Source: Oxyruncus cristatus (lineage: Eukaryota; Chordata; Aves; Passeriformes; Cotingidae). From it: DNA of 64,000 nt. Position numbers and translations under genes: made by a program. The DNA is taken from assembly GCA_013399855.1 (NCBI GenBank), contig VXAY01002816.1, positions 766,987 to 830,986 of the forward strand. The letters are read 5' to 3'. Below are positions 27,550 through 41,300 of the stretch, piece after piece. Positions within the stretch are counted from its first letter, which is position 1. The number at the start of each line of letters is the position of its first letter. The notes beneath the pieces were generated by a model. The model had not been told where the DNA came from. It was given only the letters and a program-made list of their open reading frames with translations, and did no database searches.

Positions 27550-28830
27550 ATCATAGAATCATAGAATTAACCGGGTTGGAAGAGACCTCCAAGATCATCA
27601 AGTCCAACCCTTGATCCAACCCCACTGTGATTACTAGATCATGGCACTCAGTGCCACATCCATCCTCATCCTAGAAACCTCCAGCGACGGTGAATCCACC
27701 CCCTCTCTGGGCAGCCCATTCCAATGGCTGATCACTCTGTAAAGAACTTCTTTCTAATATCCAACCTAAACCTCCCCTGGCACAGCTTAAGGCCGAGCCC
27801 TCTTGTCCTACTGCTGGTTCCTGGGAGAAGAGACCAACCCCGACCTGGCTACACCCTCCTTTCAGGGAGTTGTAGAGAGCGATGAGGTCTCCCCTGAGCC
27901 TTCTCCAGGCTAAANNNNNNNNNNNNNNNNNNNNNNNNNNNNNNNNNNNNNNNNNNNNNNNNNNNNNNNNNNNNNNNNNNNNNNNNNNNNNNNNNNNNNN
28001 NNNNNNNNNNNNNNNNNNNNNNNNNNNNNNNNNNNNNNNNNNNNNNNNNNNNNNNNNNNNNNNNNNNNNNNNNNNNNNNNNNNNNNNNNNNNNNNNNNNN
28101 NNNNNNNNNNNNNNNNNNNNNNNNNNNNNNNNNNNNNNNNNNNNNNNNNNNNNNNNNNNNNNNNNNNNNNNNNNNNNNNNNNNNNNNNNNNNNNNNNNNN
28201 NNNNNNNNNNNNNNNNNNNNNNNNNNNNNNNNNNNNNNNNNNNNNNNNNNNNNNNNNNNNNNNNNNNNNNNNNNNNNNNNNNNNNNNNNNNNNNNNNNNN
28301 NNNNNNNNNNNNNNNNNNNNNNNNNNNNNNNNNNNNNNNNNNNNNNNNNNNNNNNNNNNNNNNNNNNNNNNNNNNNNNNNNNNNNNNNNNNNNNNNNNNN
28401 NNNNNNNNNNNNNNNNNNNNNNNNNNNNNNNNNNNNNNNNNNNNNNNNNNNNNNNNNNNNNNNNNNNNNNNNNNNNNNNNNNNNNNNNNNNNNNNNNNNN
28501 NNGCCGTGGGCTGCAGCTTTTCCCAGGAGTATATTATGGGATACGGTGCAAAGGCTTTGCTGAAGTCCAGACAGACAGATCCGCAGCCTGCCCCTCATCC
28601 ACCAGGTGGGTCCCCTGATCATAGAAGGAGATCAGGTTGGTCAGACATGACCTTCCCCTCCTAAACCCGTACTGGCTGGCTCTGATCCCTTGTCCCGGAG
28701 GTGCTGTGTGATTGCACTTAGGATGATCTGCTCCATAACCTTGCCAGGCACTGAGGTCAGGATGACAGGCCTGGAGTTTCCCGGGTCCTCCTTGCAGCCC
28801 TTTTTGTAGATCAGCGTGAGGTAAGCATGA
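27550..28830 (-). mobile_element. CR1 with partial reverse-transcriptase ORF, interrupted by assembly gap
   Basis: On the plus strand the inverted tail (ATCATAGAATCATAGAATTA) starts at about 27550. The 3' UTR and ORF2 C-terminal part run to the gap at 27915. After the gap the minus strand encodes reverse-transcriptase finger-region motifs: [20 protein letters not shown], and then a segment resembling the conserved SKAFDTVSH stretch of CR1. Frames are shifted relative to one another, so this copy looks inactive. The two sides represent successive parts of ORF2, so a single element spanning the gap is likely. The catalytic (F/Y)xDD region would lie in the gap and cannot be seen. Confidence 0.9.
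27915..28502. other. assembly gap (588 Ns)
   Basis: A run of 588 unresolved bases inside a CR1 element, about 0.96 kb upstream of the NINJ1 start codon. Apparent 257-260 aa open frames across it on both strands are artefacts of the Ns. Confidence 1.
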
Positions 28831-31800
28831 AGTATGAAACAGCACAAAATAATTTAAGTCACAGTTTAAAATGTTACTGTTATGCACAAACCCTCCACAC
28901 TTAAATTTTACAGTGTTCAGAGTAGAAAATAAATGTGAAAAAAATTGGTTTATGTGGCCGCAGGTGACTTCTTTTAAAGCCTGAACAGCTCATCTGCGCC
29001 GAAAAGGTTCTTGAGTAGCTGTTCAACAAACAACTTCCTGTGTGTGGTGTCCAAAGTGTTCAAAATCCACTGTTAGGAATCACTTTTCTCACCCTCTAAA
29101 GAGAACTAAAGGATATTCTATTTACAGAATGCAAACAAACACATGAAATATAAATAAACATGTGGAAGGTAAATATATCTAAATATAGTTTGAATTTTTA
29201 AAGTCAATATTAAAAAAAATGAAAATTCAGACTGAGGCTTGAGGACTGTGACACATCAAATAAATATTTCTCCTGTATACCATATCCCTGCAGCTTTTCC
29301 CCTGCAACAGCAGAACTCACCTCTCTGACACCCAGTAACTACTGAGCAGGTAGGAGAGTGGAATTGTGGCAACCACCTTAAAATTTTATGTGTCTCTGTT
29401 TAGTCCTTTGGAGTTTCTTCAGTGGGTTTTAATGGAGATTTATGTTCACCTCGACATTAAACTGCACTGACTTCTCATAGCTGATTTCTGTTTAGGAGTT
29501 CACAGTGGGTTTTTTGCTAAAGCAGACTTAATTAGTGACTGAATCCATTTTTGGGTTTGCAGAAGCGTGTGGACAACCAGATGTGGCAAAGTACAAATTA
29601 AGCACATGTTGGGCTTCTGTTATTCACGCTGAAGGTCGCTGAAGATTTCATTTCACTGTTCTCACCACTGTGCTGAACTGATCATTAACGTTTGTCACAC
29701 AAAGCCCCTCGACGCAGTGTACACTCACAACTTACTGCCTCCACAAACGGCACAGCAAACATTCATTTAATTAGACTCTACAGGAAATCCTCATCTGTCT
29801 TGGTTCCTCGGCTGCCTCTTCAGTGCAGTGAGCTAGGAAACACTAATTTAGAGAGAAATAAAGATTGTTATTGTTATCAGCCACAGAAAATGGAAGAAAA
29901 CATTTATTACGAGAGCAAAAATATACGTGTATGTGTATAAACCACACTGTCGTCAGTTCTTACCAAGCCCAGGCTTGAAAAAGTGCATTGCTTCCCTTAA
30001 TTTTTGGGTGCGTGGTAGCTGAACTTCAGCAGTGCACTCAGCGAGGCCAGCCGTTGTCAGACATGTTATCTGTTCTGTTACAGCAGTCATTAAATGTGCT
30101 GGGACCATAACTGCTGCTGTGCTTGGATCCCGACACAACCTGCTCAGAGCCCTCTCTGGTTGCAAGTATCCAGGGACATTTTCAGAGATACTGCTATATT
30201 TTTCTGGCCCCTTTTTCATATTCTGCACTTCCTTGCAAATGCATTTTGAGAAACTCGCTTGGCAGTTGCAAAGGTTTGATGTGCTCCAGTGAAATTAGTT
30301 CACCTTAGTCTTATGTGACACTTGGGGATGGTGCTGAGTTATTCCTTCTCTGTGCTAACTGACTTTGTGCTGCACAGTCACATGCCAAAAAGACCTGGGG
30401 AAGTAGGACCTGATGTTAATCCTGTGGGATTTCAGTAGAACTGGGAAACAGCTTAGTCTGGGCTTGTGGCCTGTGAGCCAGGATTCACATATGGTCTGAA
30501 AGTCAGTTCTCTGCTGCAACTTTTTATATTGTTGCATTTGTCAGTCCAGCGTCAATTACTTTAACAATGAAATTTCCTGTTATCCAGCCTCTGAGTTAGT
30601 TTTGTTGGATGGATCTGAAAAAACAAAATAAATCTTTTGTTTGTTATGAGAAGGGCCCTGCCCTCCCTGCAGGAAAACAGCCCCAGACTCAAACTGTGTA
30701 AGAGAGATACAGCCTGGAGTGAGCAACGGGACAACACTGTGCAGTCGCTCTTGTTTGCATGTGAATTATAAAAAGAGAACTCTGCAAGAATTGTCACAGG
30801 AGTCTGAGTCAGGGGTTTTGGTGAGTGCTCTGCAGAGCAGATATTGGAGGCTTCAGAGAGGGTCCTCTGGGACCACTGTCAGAACAGCCCTTGAAATCTG
30901 GGTGGGAATGTTAGGTCAACCCTCCCCCTACCTCCACTGCTCAGCATCTTTCCATCTTAGCCATGAAAGGAATTTCCAGTCTCTAAAAAACGCTCAAGCT
31001 GTTAATTGTTATTAACTCTTTTGTGGGTTTTTTCCTCAAAATCGCTGTGATGATCATGGGACAGGCACCGAATGATCCTAAAACACTCCTGAAATCTAAC
31101 TAGAAAGGACAGAGCTTTGCATTCACAAAAATTTCAAGAGTTTTTTGGTTTGACTTTGATTTGGGGAGGGATTTGCCTTTTATTTTACTGGGAATTAATT
31201 TTCTCTGCCTGAAGTCTGTTTTTGTGGCCGAAGAGGCAATCTGAAGAAACACAAAGTGAAAAAGTACATGGTACTCCCTGGCATTTGTGGTCACTATAAA
31301 AACAAGCCGTGATGCAAACTGGTACTTCTAAACTAGAGCAAAAGTTCAAGCAAACAAACTGTCATTCGGTGTAATTCCCCTGTGGGAAAAATGGATCAGT
31401 CATTCAAAGATGCAGGAGGGAGGGAACTAAGGAGGAGGGTGCTGATGATGAAAAATGAGGCTGCTTGAGGTATTTAACATGGACGTAGAGATTGAAATTC
31501 CCAAACTGGTACTTTGCATCAGGTACAACTGCATCACCTTTTATAATCACCTCCTATCTCCCTCAGCACATCCTACCTTTTTTTTATTTTCCCCTGGCAT
31601 CTTAATTTACATCTATGAAAATTTATTTCCTTGCTCTGGCATCTACTCTCAATAAAAAAAAAAACCCAAGTCCCTTTTTATCTTATTGTAAGACATGTGT
31701 GGTTTGGTTATTTCTTTGTTCTGGAAGAGGTGAAAGTGCATCATGTCTTTGGAACTACTCAGAGCAAAGCACATTGTTTTGTGCTTTCTTCCTTTTTCAG

Positions 31801-32984
31801 GTTCCTGCTATTCCTGCAAGCCTGGCATTATACCCTGCAGAAAATCGTGGTGTTGAAAAATAATATTCAAGGTAAATACTTAATCTAGGCAGTCTTGTTC
31901 CAAATGCCTGACTGATTTTAATTAATATAACACTAATAAAATTAACTAGCTGTTAGTATCTGATATCTTCTTAGTTCGTGACTTCTTAGGTGTGAGCTTC
32001 AGGAAAGAAACTCACTTTTGTCTTTATATTCTCACCTGAGCTATGCATTTAGTTGTTGTCTTGTGGTGTCTGTCATAATTTCCTATCTGATGCATGTTCT
32101 TTGTGCTTATAGGAACTGCTTGGGATTTGGGAGGAGATACAAAAAAAGGCAGTTCCATGATGCTCCCTGTGGATGGAGGGATGCAGCGGAGAGATATTCA
32201 CCTAAGGAGAGGAGACCCATCCCACTTTCCCTTTTTGAAGAAAAATTGGTTGAGTAAAAACATGAAAGCATCAACTTGGAGAAAAAGCAGAGGAGAAGGG
32301 CCTGACAAACGCAGCCTGGCAGCGGAACTGCAGAATTCCCCACATCTTCCATTCATCACTCCCAAAGCAGTCGTTGCTTCATGTGCTTATTCCTGCTTGT
32401 TCCCAACAAGGCTACCTGTTTAAAATAGCTTGATAATTGGTGTGAAAATGGTGCTTTTCTCTATAATGAATAGTGGCCAGTATGGAATTACTTCTCTGGG
32501 TTGGACATGCCCAGCCATGTAACCCAAAACTGCAAGCTTATCTCCTCCAGTTCATTTTGTGTCCAGGAGTCATGATACATAATTTAGATCTGACCTGTTG
32601 CATACCCTGGATCTTTAGTAAATCTATATTTAAGTGACACTATTGATTCCGTACAGCCGCAATATTTTATGTTACAAAATTACTGACTTCCCACAAGCTG
32701 CGACTTAGTCTGGAGCAATATAGAGAAGGTAAGGCTGCAAGTCTGGTCTGATTGTGGCTATCAGGCATGTACCCACTGCAAAAAAAGTTTAAACTGGCTA
32801 TCTGGACAAGGCTATGTGTTGGAAAGAAAGAGGAAGAAAGACTTAAAACTATTTTGGGTTATAGCTACAGCAGTCACTAACATTAGAGAGGGTTGTGGAA
32901 GGAGGAGTTGGTTGGGCATGCACACTGATAAGCTGAAATTCATCAAAGTGAAGTTTTGGGTGGAGAATTAGACGTAGCAGTACA
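28831..32984. other. non-coding interval, right flank
   Basis: AT-rich DNA without a recognisable exon, RNA gene or repeat family. The 109-aa plus-strand frame at 32094-32423 follows an acceptor-like TTATAG but has no recognisable domain and I do not support it as coding. Confidence 0.5.
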
Positions 32985-33345
32985 TCTGTATTAACCTGGG
33001 AAAAAGGAGGCTCAGGGGAGACCTTCTTGCTCCCTGCAACCACCTGAAAGCAGGTTGTAGTGAGGTGGGTGTCCGTCTCTTCTCCCAGGTAACAAGTGAC
33101 GGGATAAGAAATAGCCTCAAGTTGCACCAGGAGAGGTTTAGGCTGAATATTAGGGAAAATTTCTTCACTGAAAGGGCTGTTCAGCCCTGGCACAGGCTGC
33201 CCAGGGCAGGAGTGGAGTCACCATCCCTGGAAGTGTTCAAGAAGACATGTAGATATGGCACTTGGAGACATGGTGGTATTGCTGGGCTAATGGTTGGACT
33301 TGGTGATCTTGAAGGTCTTTTCCAACCTCTTCTATGATTTAATGA
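32985..33345 (+). mobile_element. CR1 3' fragment
   Basis: It contains GGAAAAAGGAGGCTCAGGGG, GAGGTTTAGGCTGAATATTA and the CCATCCCTGGAAGTGTTCAA block, ending near TCTATGATTTAATGATCT. The sense frame retains CR1 ORF2 C-terminal-like residues ([13 protein letters not shown] in a broken frame). Decayed. Confidence 0.92.
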
Positions 33346-33804
33346 TCTACTACAGGCACACAATCAGAGAAGCAGATCATTAGGATATTTTTAGGTGCCC
33401 TAACAAGCGTCTGGGGAAGAGGGCGTTACATTTGTGGGTGTATAATACTGGTGTGATGAGCAGTTTTCTGTATTGCAGGCAGAGAACTAATTCTCCGCTA
33501 CTTCAGAACCCATTTTGGGAATGATTACCATTGCATAACACAGGGTAAGAAGGGTTTTTGAATCCACTATGTAATAGCCTACTTGCATTGCTGGAATTGC
33601 TCCAGAAGAACTTAAACTGTAGGGCTGCCTGGCAGCCCCAGGAATGAAGATACACGGATGGTTATGACAATATCAAAGTTCTGAAGTGACCTGAATGTTT
33701 TGATTTACTGTAAGACTTCATGAAAGGCAGATGATCAAGGCAAGGGACGGTGCCCTTCCCTCCTAAGTAGGTCCTGGAAGGATGTTTTGGAATATTTTCC
33801 AGAC

Positions 33805-33911
33805 GTTCTGGAAAGACACAGTGGAAGGTTCCCTGTCCATGGCAGGGGGAGTGGGACAAGATGATCTTTAAGGCCCCTTCTAAGCCCAAACATTCCATGA
33901 TTCTGTGATTT
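33805..33911 (+). mobile_element. CR1 tail fragment
   Basis: A short 3' end with GTGGAAGGTTCCCTGTCCAT, GGCAGGGGGAGTGGGACAAG and the tail ATTCCATGATTCTGTGAT. It belongs to the same broad group as the copies at 9.2 and 63.1 kb. Confidence 0.85.
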
Positions 33912-36900
33912 TGCCTGCTCACGTGGAACTGGTTGTAGCCTTAATGCACGAAGCACGTAGGGAAATCTCTGGCCTGTGTTATTGGGAAGATCAGATTCAG
34001 CAATCCCATTTGTCCATTTTGGATTTAAAATCTGTGAAACTAGTGATTAAATATGTTCTTTTGTTTAAGATGTGCTGCCTTGCTTGGCACATGCACACTT
34101 GGAACAGACTTTTTGAGAAAGAGAAGGTTTCAAGCAGTGCTGGACTTGTGCCAGAAGGAAATGAGTAAGCTCCTACCTAGAAATAAGCAGAAACATCTAC
34201 ACAAATGGTTTAGCATTCAAATAGGGACATCTGGGGTTTGTGAAAATGATCTGACCCAGGGTATACAATTTAGCAGCACTCTTTTGGATTACTGTTTCAT
34301 GCAATTAGAAGTGTAAGGCAGCTGATTTTCTCAGTAAAGAGCAAGTACTACCCGTTACATAAAGGACTCCTCCGTGCTGTAGGGCTCACTTCCCCTGGGC
34401 TCGCTGCCCTTCCCACACTCACACAGTGCTGTGCAGTGCCCTGTGTTCACAGCACACAGCAAATTAGCTGTGCTCTCGAATCAGCCTCTTAGCTGCTCTA
34501 TTCTGCCTTGTGCAAACAGATGTCCCCATAGTCTGGAATGCTTGGTGTTGCTTGGTGAGCAGCAAGTGTGCCTGGAGTGCAGATGTCAGCGAGGCTGCGC
34601 CCAGCGGGGTTATTTCGGGGAGAAGAGGGACCAGTGGCCTTGGGCTCCTGTGGAAGGGAGGTGGCCAGGAGTGCTCATGGGGCATCTCATCTGAATGCGG
34701 AGTCCAGATTTGGCCACACATCCCCTGGAAACCAGAGAATTCTGCCTGGGACTGGCATGGCATGGCACCTGCTGTCTGACTGCAAACCACATGTACAGAG
34801 AGAGGGGGGTGGTCCTCCAGCCTGGCCCTTATACAAGTTATTGGCATTCCTCCCTGGACAGTCTGATGATCCATTTTTTACATATTTTTTTTAGATGATG
34901 ATGACAGCCGGCGAGGCTGTCAGGTGGTTCTGGTATTCTTTAATTCTGGAGCACACTTCCTGAGGAGATCTGGCACTCTTGGCTTAAGTTTCCCAGTAAC
35001 GCCACCCTGGAGTGCCTCCACCCTGCTGCAGTGTGTGCTTCCACTGCTGCACCTGCCTTTCCTGCAAGGGCTCAGGATTCATGCTTCAGGAAGTGTTACC
35101 ACACAGGATATCTGAGAAACTAGGTACAGGCTTTTACTTAAAATAGGAAATAAAGACTTGAGATAGAAGAGACTCAGTAGGAAGAAACAAAGCTCCTATT
35201 TTTACCCCACGTCTCAGAGACTTCATAGCTTTTGCATTTTCTGGCTGAAATTGCTTAGCTAAGTCTATTTCTATATATTAATTTCTCCTTTAACTAGCCC
35301 TAATAGAATCACAGCACCTTTTTTAACTACAACATATATTTGTGTGTGTATTTGCACACTTGTACAATTAGAGGACATGTGGTTTTTATGCAGAAGTTGA
35401 GAAAATTCAGAGCTGAAATGAGATGGCGTATAAAGTTGCAAACTGGCATCGTGAGGCTGATCTAAAAGTTCTGCTGAGCTTAATCATTGTCTTTCATAAA
35501 GCTGTGAAGTGTGTTAATGACTTCTCCTAGCTGGTAAAGGGTCTTGCTAAGAAAATCAGATTTGCAATGTCTGGAGCTGCTTAACTTAACTGTTTTGCAA
35601 AATATACAAATAACACAGAGGTTTAAGAGGTGGTGGTGTTTTTTTAGAGGATGTACTGGTAATTCACTTCAGAGGTGCTGAATCTACATCTGGGTAATGA
35701 ATATGAGATCGAGAATCTGTTGCTTTTAAATTTCCAAACTCTGTTGTCATCGTTTTATTCTGGCCAACAGAACTTTCTTACTATCATTAAGTTCTTCTTA
35801 TAGATTTTATTACATCAAATAGGTGGAGAATTATTTAAATACCTCTCTGTGCAAACTCTGGGCTTTAATGTTTATTTTTGAAAGGTGAATTTTAACTTTT
35901 TTTCACCAAATGTATGGTCAGTGATAGGTCAGAGATGACACATTATCAGTAATAAATCCCAGAACAAAGAACTCAAAGAAAAATTGAGCCTAATGTACTT
36001 TTTAGATGTGTGCAGAGGTGGAGCAGTGCCCTAGAAGAGGGAGTGGCAGGAGGTTATCTCTAAGCCAGAGTAAAAAATGCACCTGCTTAAAATGCCAGGT
36101 CTCAGTAGAGGTGTGAATCTGAATTGTACTTCCCTACACAGCTTGTCAACAACCAGGTAAATAAGAGAAGAATCAGGCCCTAGAGCCACTATTGGCAAAG
36201 GGTGATTCAATGAAAGGACTGATCCAGTTAAATGAAAAGGCCTTTGTATATGGAATTACTCCCAAATGTAATTCATAAAACAATGCATGCTATTCAAGTG
36301 TAGGGGTTTTTTTAAAGAAAAAAAAAAAGAGAAAAGACAAAAAAGGAAATAAATGAGCTGTTCAAAGGGTTCTTTTGTATCCCAGACTCATGCTTTTTGG
36401 AGTAGTTCGCAGCTCACAAGACGTATGGGGAGAGGAGGGAGAGAGGGAGGAAGAAGAACAGAAAATTTTCCCCAGAGGTAGAGCAGCAGCTCCACAGGTG
36501 ATGGCAGAGGTGAGGTCCCCGAGGCCCTGAGCACCTGCCCTGCCCTAGGCCAGAGGGAGGGGATGAAGAAAGCAAAGCAGACTTCATTTGCAAGGTGCAG
36601 CCCATCCCCATTTGTTGTGTCCTTCATTAATTTTCCTGTGCCTTAAAAAAAGAAAAAGAAAAAAAAGGTGATCCTTGCCGGCTCTCCCAGTTTTGCAGCA
36701 TCAGGCAAAGTTTCAGAGCTCTTGTGCAGCAGCAGGATTGTGTCCGTGCTCTCGGGCCGGACTCCGTTTGGTCTCATTTGGGCTCTCCCAAGGCCTGAGT
36801 TCATGTTCCACTGTGGGAGCTGGGGAAAGTTTGTGTGCATTACATGTGCCCTTAAATACTGCAAAACAAGCTTATTAGTGTGACTAATGTGTGAAACGGG

Positions 36901-37017
36901 GGCGTCCACATCTCTTGGGTGTGCAAGCAGTGGGGCTGGTTTTGTTGCCTAGAAAGAGTTCCTAGCTGAGGTTGTTTTTTTCCAGAATTTCTGGAAGTTG
37001 TTCCTAGATTCTCTGGA
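33912..37017. other. non-coding interval
   Basis: No recognisable gene. The overlapping open frames at about 34.4-34.9 kb, on both strands, are in a locally GC-rich stretch with no family signature. Confidence 0.45.
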
Positions 37018-37150
37018 CAATTCAGGCTGAAAGAGACATCAGGAGGTCAGCTAGCCTAATGTTTTTATTGAAGTAGGATCAGCTGTGAGGTCAGGCCAGG
37101 TGACTCAGGGCTTTACCCCAGCCTGGCTTTGAAAACCTCCAAAGCTGGTC
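37018..37150 (-). mobile_element. old, diverged CR1 fragment
   Basis: TCAGGAGGTCAGCTAGCCTA, then an AGTAGGATCAGCTGTG segment and TTTGAAAACCTCCAAAGCTG follow the order of older CR1 3' ends read in reverse. Divergence is high, so the call is tentative. Confidence 0.55.
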
Positions 37151-38244
37151 GTTTCTTTGTCATGATAATGTTCCAATATATAAATTTACAAGTATCAGTT
37201 TATATCCCTTTCATGTTCTCTCCTTGCCAGGTTCAGAGGCAGAAGTTTTTTGAAAAGCCAGAAGTTTGACAGTATAATTTTTCATTTGTTTTTCTGTTTT
37301 TTTAAGGAAACCACATGAAATCTTTAGGTCTGGATCACTTCAAATGATACCTACTTCAAATCCCATTGTGATAAACCAGCTGGGTACCAAACACAGATTG
37401 CTGTTTATTACTGATACACAGCTTAAAATAGCAAGAGGAGATTCCATCTCAGATGAAACTTCAAGGCCAGAAATCACTATTGTGATCATTTTACTTGACT
37501 TTCGTGCAGCACCACTCACAGTTTGCCCAGTACCTTGTGGTTGAACCAGAGCACGTATTTCAGAAGGACAATTGGCTTTATTGAAGTCCTTGGCATTGCT
37601 TTTAAAACTGACACTGAAAGAACTTGACAGCTTTGGGGTGTGGTAAACAATCAGCCTATAGACTAGACCAGACTGAAACCATTAAATATGATACAAAAGG
37701 AAATTTTTAAATCAATTTAGACCTGGAAGTGCTGAGTGGCCTCAGCAGAACTTGTTCATTCTGCCTGTGATCTGCATTCCCATCTGCAGTTGCATTGAGG
37801 GCTGTCTATAAAAACACAGATTTCCTGGTGTTTTACTGGGAGACTATCAGAAATACATTATAAATGTTTCTTTCTTTTGGTTTCTATCTTCAAAAACACG
37901 TGTATACAGACGGGATTTTTCTTGAGAGACCTGTTGCCTAATGAAAGCAGCGCCATCTGGCTTTGTCTTTCTCCTGTTCACCAAGTATTTGGTGCAATAT
38001 GTTAAAAAAATTCCTACACAACCAGTTTATTAGCACTGCGTTTCCATGTTTTCACTTCACTAGGTGCTTATACTTGCAAGTATTTCCCGTTGCTGGCTTT
38101 TCTTCTTTTATTTGCTTGAGTGCCTCTTGTGTTCTCATTAAATCTTGATGGTTGCACTATTTGTGAGTAATCGTCTTTGACATAGAATTTAATAATCATG
38201 GACATAGGACATAAATACAAAATCTATCGAGAATATCATAATGT

Positions 38245-38314
38245 CATGGATTTAAAAACATCTTTGGCCATGGATTTAAAACATCATAGGCCATGGATTT
38301 AAAAACATCTTTGT
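38245..38314. repeat. three tandem copies of a 24-25-bp unit
   Basis: Three near-identical units beginning CATGGATTTAAAA, the first and third sharing ACATCTTTG. It is a small local minisatellite with no coding potential. Confidence 0.8.
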
Positions 38315-41300
38315 ATTTACAGGGTATTTGTTGTAATTCATTCCTGCCTGTTTTCATGGAAGCTTTGTAGGAACTTACATGGACTGCAAGTTTAGGGTAA
38401 CTGCCCTATTAGGATGCATATTTTAGCTTTTAAACTTTACTGTGGCAGTTTCTGCTGTTGCCAAATTGTGCTGCCAACATCTCTGTTTCGTGCTCCCATT
38501 GCTCACGGGAAGGAGCTGAACATCTGTCCAGTGTTACTGAAATATTGAGGCGTGGAGGAAATTACCCAGAGATTAACGGGGTTTAGATCCACAAATGTTT
38601 TAAAACCCCTGTCTAGTTGGAGATTAAAATCAATAGTTGTGCTTCTACCTAAAGAACTGCTCACACTGAGCATCTTAATGCTGAAGCTGCCTGAAAGCTG
38701 AACGCTGTTAATTCACCTCCCTGGGGGTCTCAGGATGGAGCTGCTCCCCCTCCACCCCAGGGAATGGCCAGTTTGCGTTGAGGACCAAGGTCCCTTTGAT
38801 CTGCAGGGGGAAGATGGGATTTCATTTTAAAACATAGGCCTTAGAGGAGGCAAGTTGGTAGTTCTGGATAAAAATTTGGGGTTATGCCCAGAAGTGGGAG
38901 GTCCAAGGTCTCAGCCCAGCGTGGAGCTGCTCAGTGGGTGCTTTGGGGAGCACAGGGAAAGCCAATCCAAAATTGCTTTTCTTGCTGATCCAGAAAATTT
39001 TTCCAGGACTGGTGACATGACCTGAGTGTGAGAGGTGCTGAGCACAGGAACAAAGCCATGGTTACGGTGTCTGGGGCACAGGGCTGAACCACTCCTGTTG
39101 GGAAGGGAATTAGCCGAGTACTCTGGCAGCTGGACTGCTGCACTTTATTAAGGGAAACACAGTTGCTTTTCCATTTTAGAGTAAAGAATTTCACCTGTCT
39201 CTGCTGCTGGTGGTGGGGGGAGTCATTCTAGGCTGTGGAACTTCAGTGAAATGCAGTGACTTACACTGTCTGAGCAAAGAAGGAGAAAAAGTTGCAGCCT
39301 CAAAATGTTGGCAAGCCAGGCATGCTAATGAGAGTGAGCCCCAGGGGAGAGCTAGAACGCTGGCTATGTCAAATCACATTGTGAGAGACCAACCAGGCGC
39401 CAACACAGAACGCCCTGATTTGTTCTGGGATCGGCTGTTGCAGGACGAAGCGCTGCTGAATGCAAGTTCTGTGCTGGATCTGGTTCCTGAGGGAGCTTCC
39501 AGTGACTAAACACAGGCCACAGCCATGCTTGGAGCAGGATCCAGGTGTCCCCATCTGCACAGCTGCCAGCCTCCAAGGTCCCAGGGAAGGCTGGGCTTAA
39601 GGCACGGATGCAGGCAGAATTTAATCCTTTGGGCTGGGGCTGTCTCTGCGGTAGGACCGCACGTGGATCACTCTGCAGTGCCGCTGGCTGCCAGGAGGGC
39701 GAACTGCGAGACCCTAAATCAGCGTGATGGGTCCTAAGTGGGTTATAATTCAAGGGGAAGTCATTAGTCCCGTCTGAGGATTTCCTTCTTGAGCACCACC
39801 GAACCGTTTTTCTGACTTCCTAAGTAGGCAGGAGGACTGAGATATGAATTTATCTTTCTCCTTACCATTGCTTTTCTGCAGGATTATAATACAAACCAGA
39901 AATAATCAATGACTGAGAGACAGGAAACCTCCTAATGCTGGGGCCAGGGCAGCTGTGGTTTGGATGTTGTCGTGTGCTGCATCTCTAGGCATTTGGGTTT
40001 TATTTCAGAAGAGAAGCTTTAATGGTAGTGTTTAAGAGTAATGGATGCTTATACCACCACACTGGGCAGAACCTTCATAAATGCATTGCTATGGCAGACT
40101 CACAATACAAAAGAGCAATTCTGACAAGGTTAAAAAATAAAAAGAGGTTTGACTAAGACAGAAATTGCCACCTTCACATTTTTAAGGAAAGAAAACAGAA
40201 AATCTCAGCCTAGCCTAGAAACGCTGCGTTTTTCATATTGGTGGCCTAAAAAGATGAATGAGGAAAAGGAGAAAGAAATCTGTATGTGGGTTCCTTAGCC
40301 TGGCTGCACCATGTTCCGTGCCACTGTGTTCTACAGCCCTGGCTCTTGGGTGGTGTAAATATTGAAATTATTGTCAGCAGTTGTCGTTAATCTCTTTCTT
40401 GAAAAGTAACATTGCAGATTTCTGTGGCAGATGCTTCTGCAGTGGTGCTGGCTGGATGGGAAGTGAGACATTAATACCTTGAACATAGAACTTCTTCAAG
40501 AACTTCTGTCTGTAGAAATGGAAAATGTGGGAAATAATACTGCTCTGATGTACTTAATTGCTACTGGTTGGTCACTTACCTCCTAAAAACACATTTCTCT
40601 CAAGCCTAGCACACCTGGCATGAGGGTGGAAAGCTTAAAACTGGGGCTGTTTTCCAAATCACTTGACTGAAAATATTGTAGGAAAACTAAGGTTTCGAAC
40701 TGTCCCAATTTGAGGGATGCCAGTTTCTGGTTATATATATGTTCCAAATAATTTTTTTCTTAATGTATGAAAAAAAAGATCAGAATTCAAACTCGAGAAA
40801 GTTTTGGCTCTGAGACTTTTATGTCAGATCCATTGGCAGTATTGAAGCCCACATGATTCAGACACCAAAGTGGACTTTAACATCCTGGTTCCAAAGAGCA
40901 CTGATTTTTTAAAATATTCTCAACTGTTTCTCAGACTAGGCACAGTCAAGTATGTTTTTATTCATTATGGTGGAGGTTTAAAAGCAGCTATATAACAGGA
41001 TAAAATAAGAGGTCTGTGTATGAGCTAGCGTGTGACAAGATCCACCATGTTCTATTCTTCCAGAACAACAAGGTCATTAGGAAAAGAAATGAGATATTTA
41101 TTCCATTTTCACTGAGAGGTGGGACCAATGCAGCTTTCCAGGAACTGAACATTTTTTTTGTAACCTTAGGGCCAAATCTGAAGGTAAGTTCACAATGTAA
41201 ATCCTCCCAACACTCCCAAAACCCTGCCATCAGGTGTTCATCCAAGTCATAGAGAAAACAATGCAAAATGGAGATTGCACTATTGTATGGGATGAATTAT

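Noticed and set aside
27849..28664. Open frames of 257 and 260 aa on both strands
   Set aside because: They exist only because the 588 Ns contain no stop codons. The flanks are CR1.
32094..32423. 109-aa plus-strand frame after an acceptor-like TTATAG
   Set aside because: No recognisable domain, no supporting partner exon, and ordinary base composition. I cannot support it as an exon.
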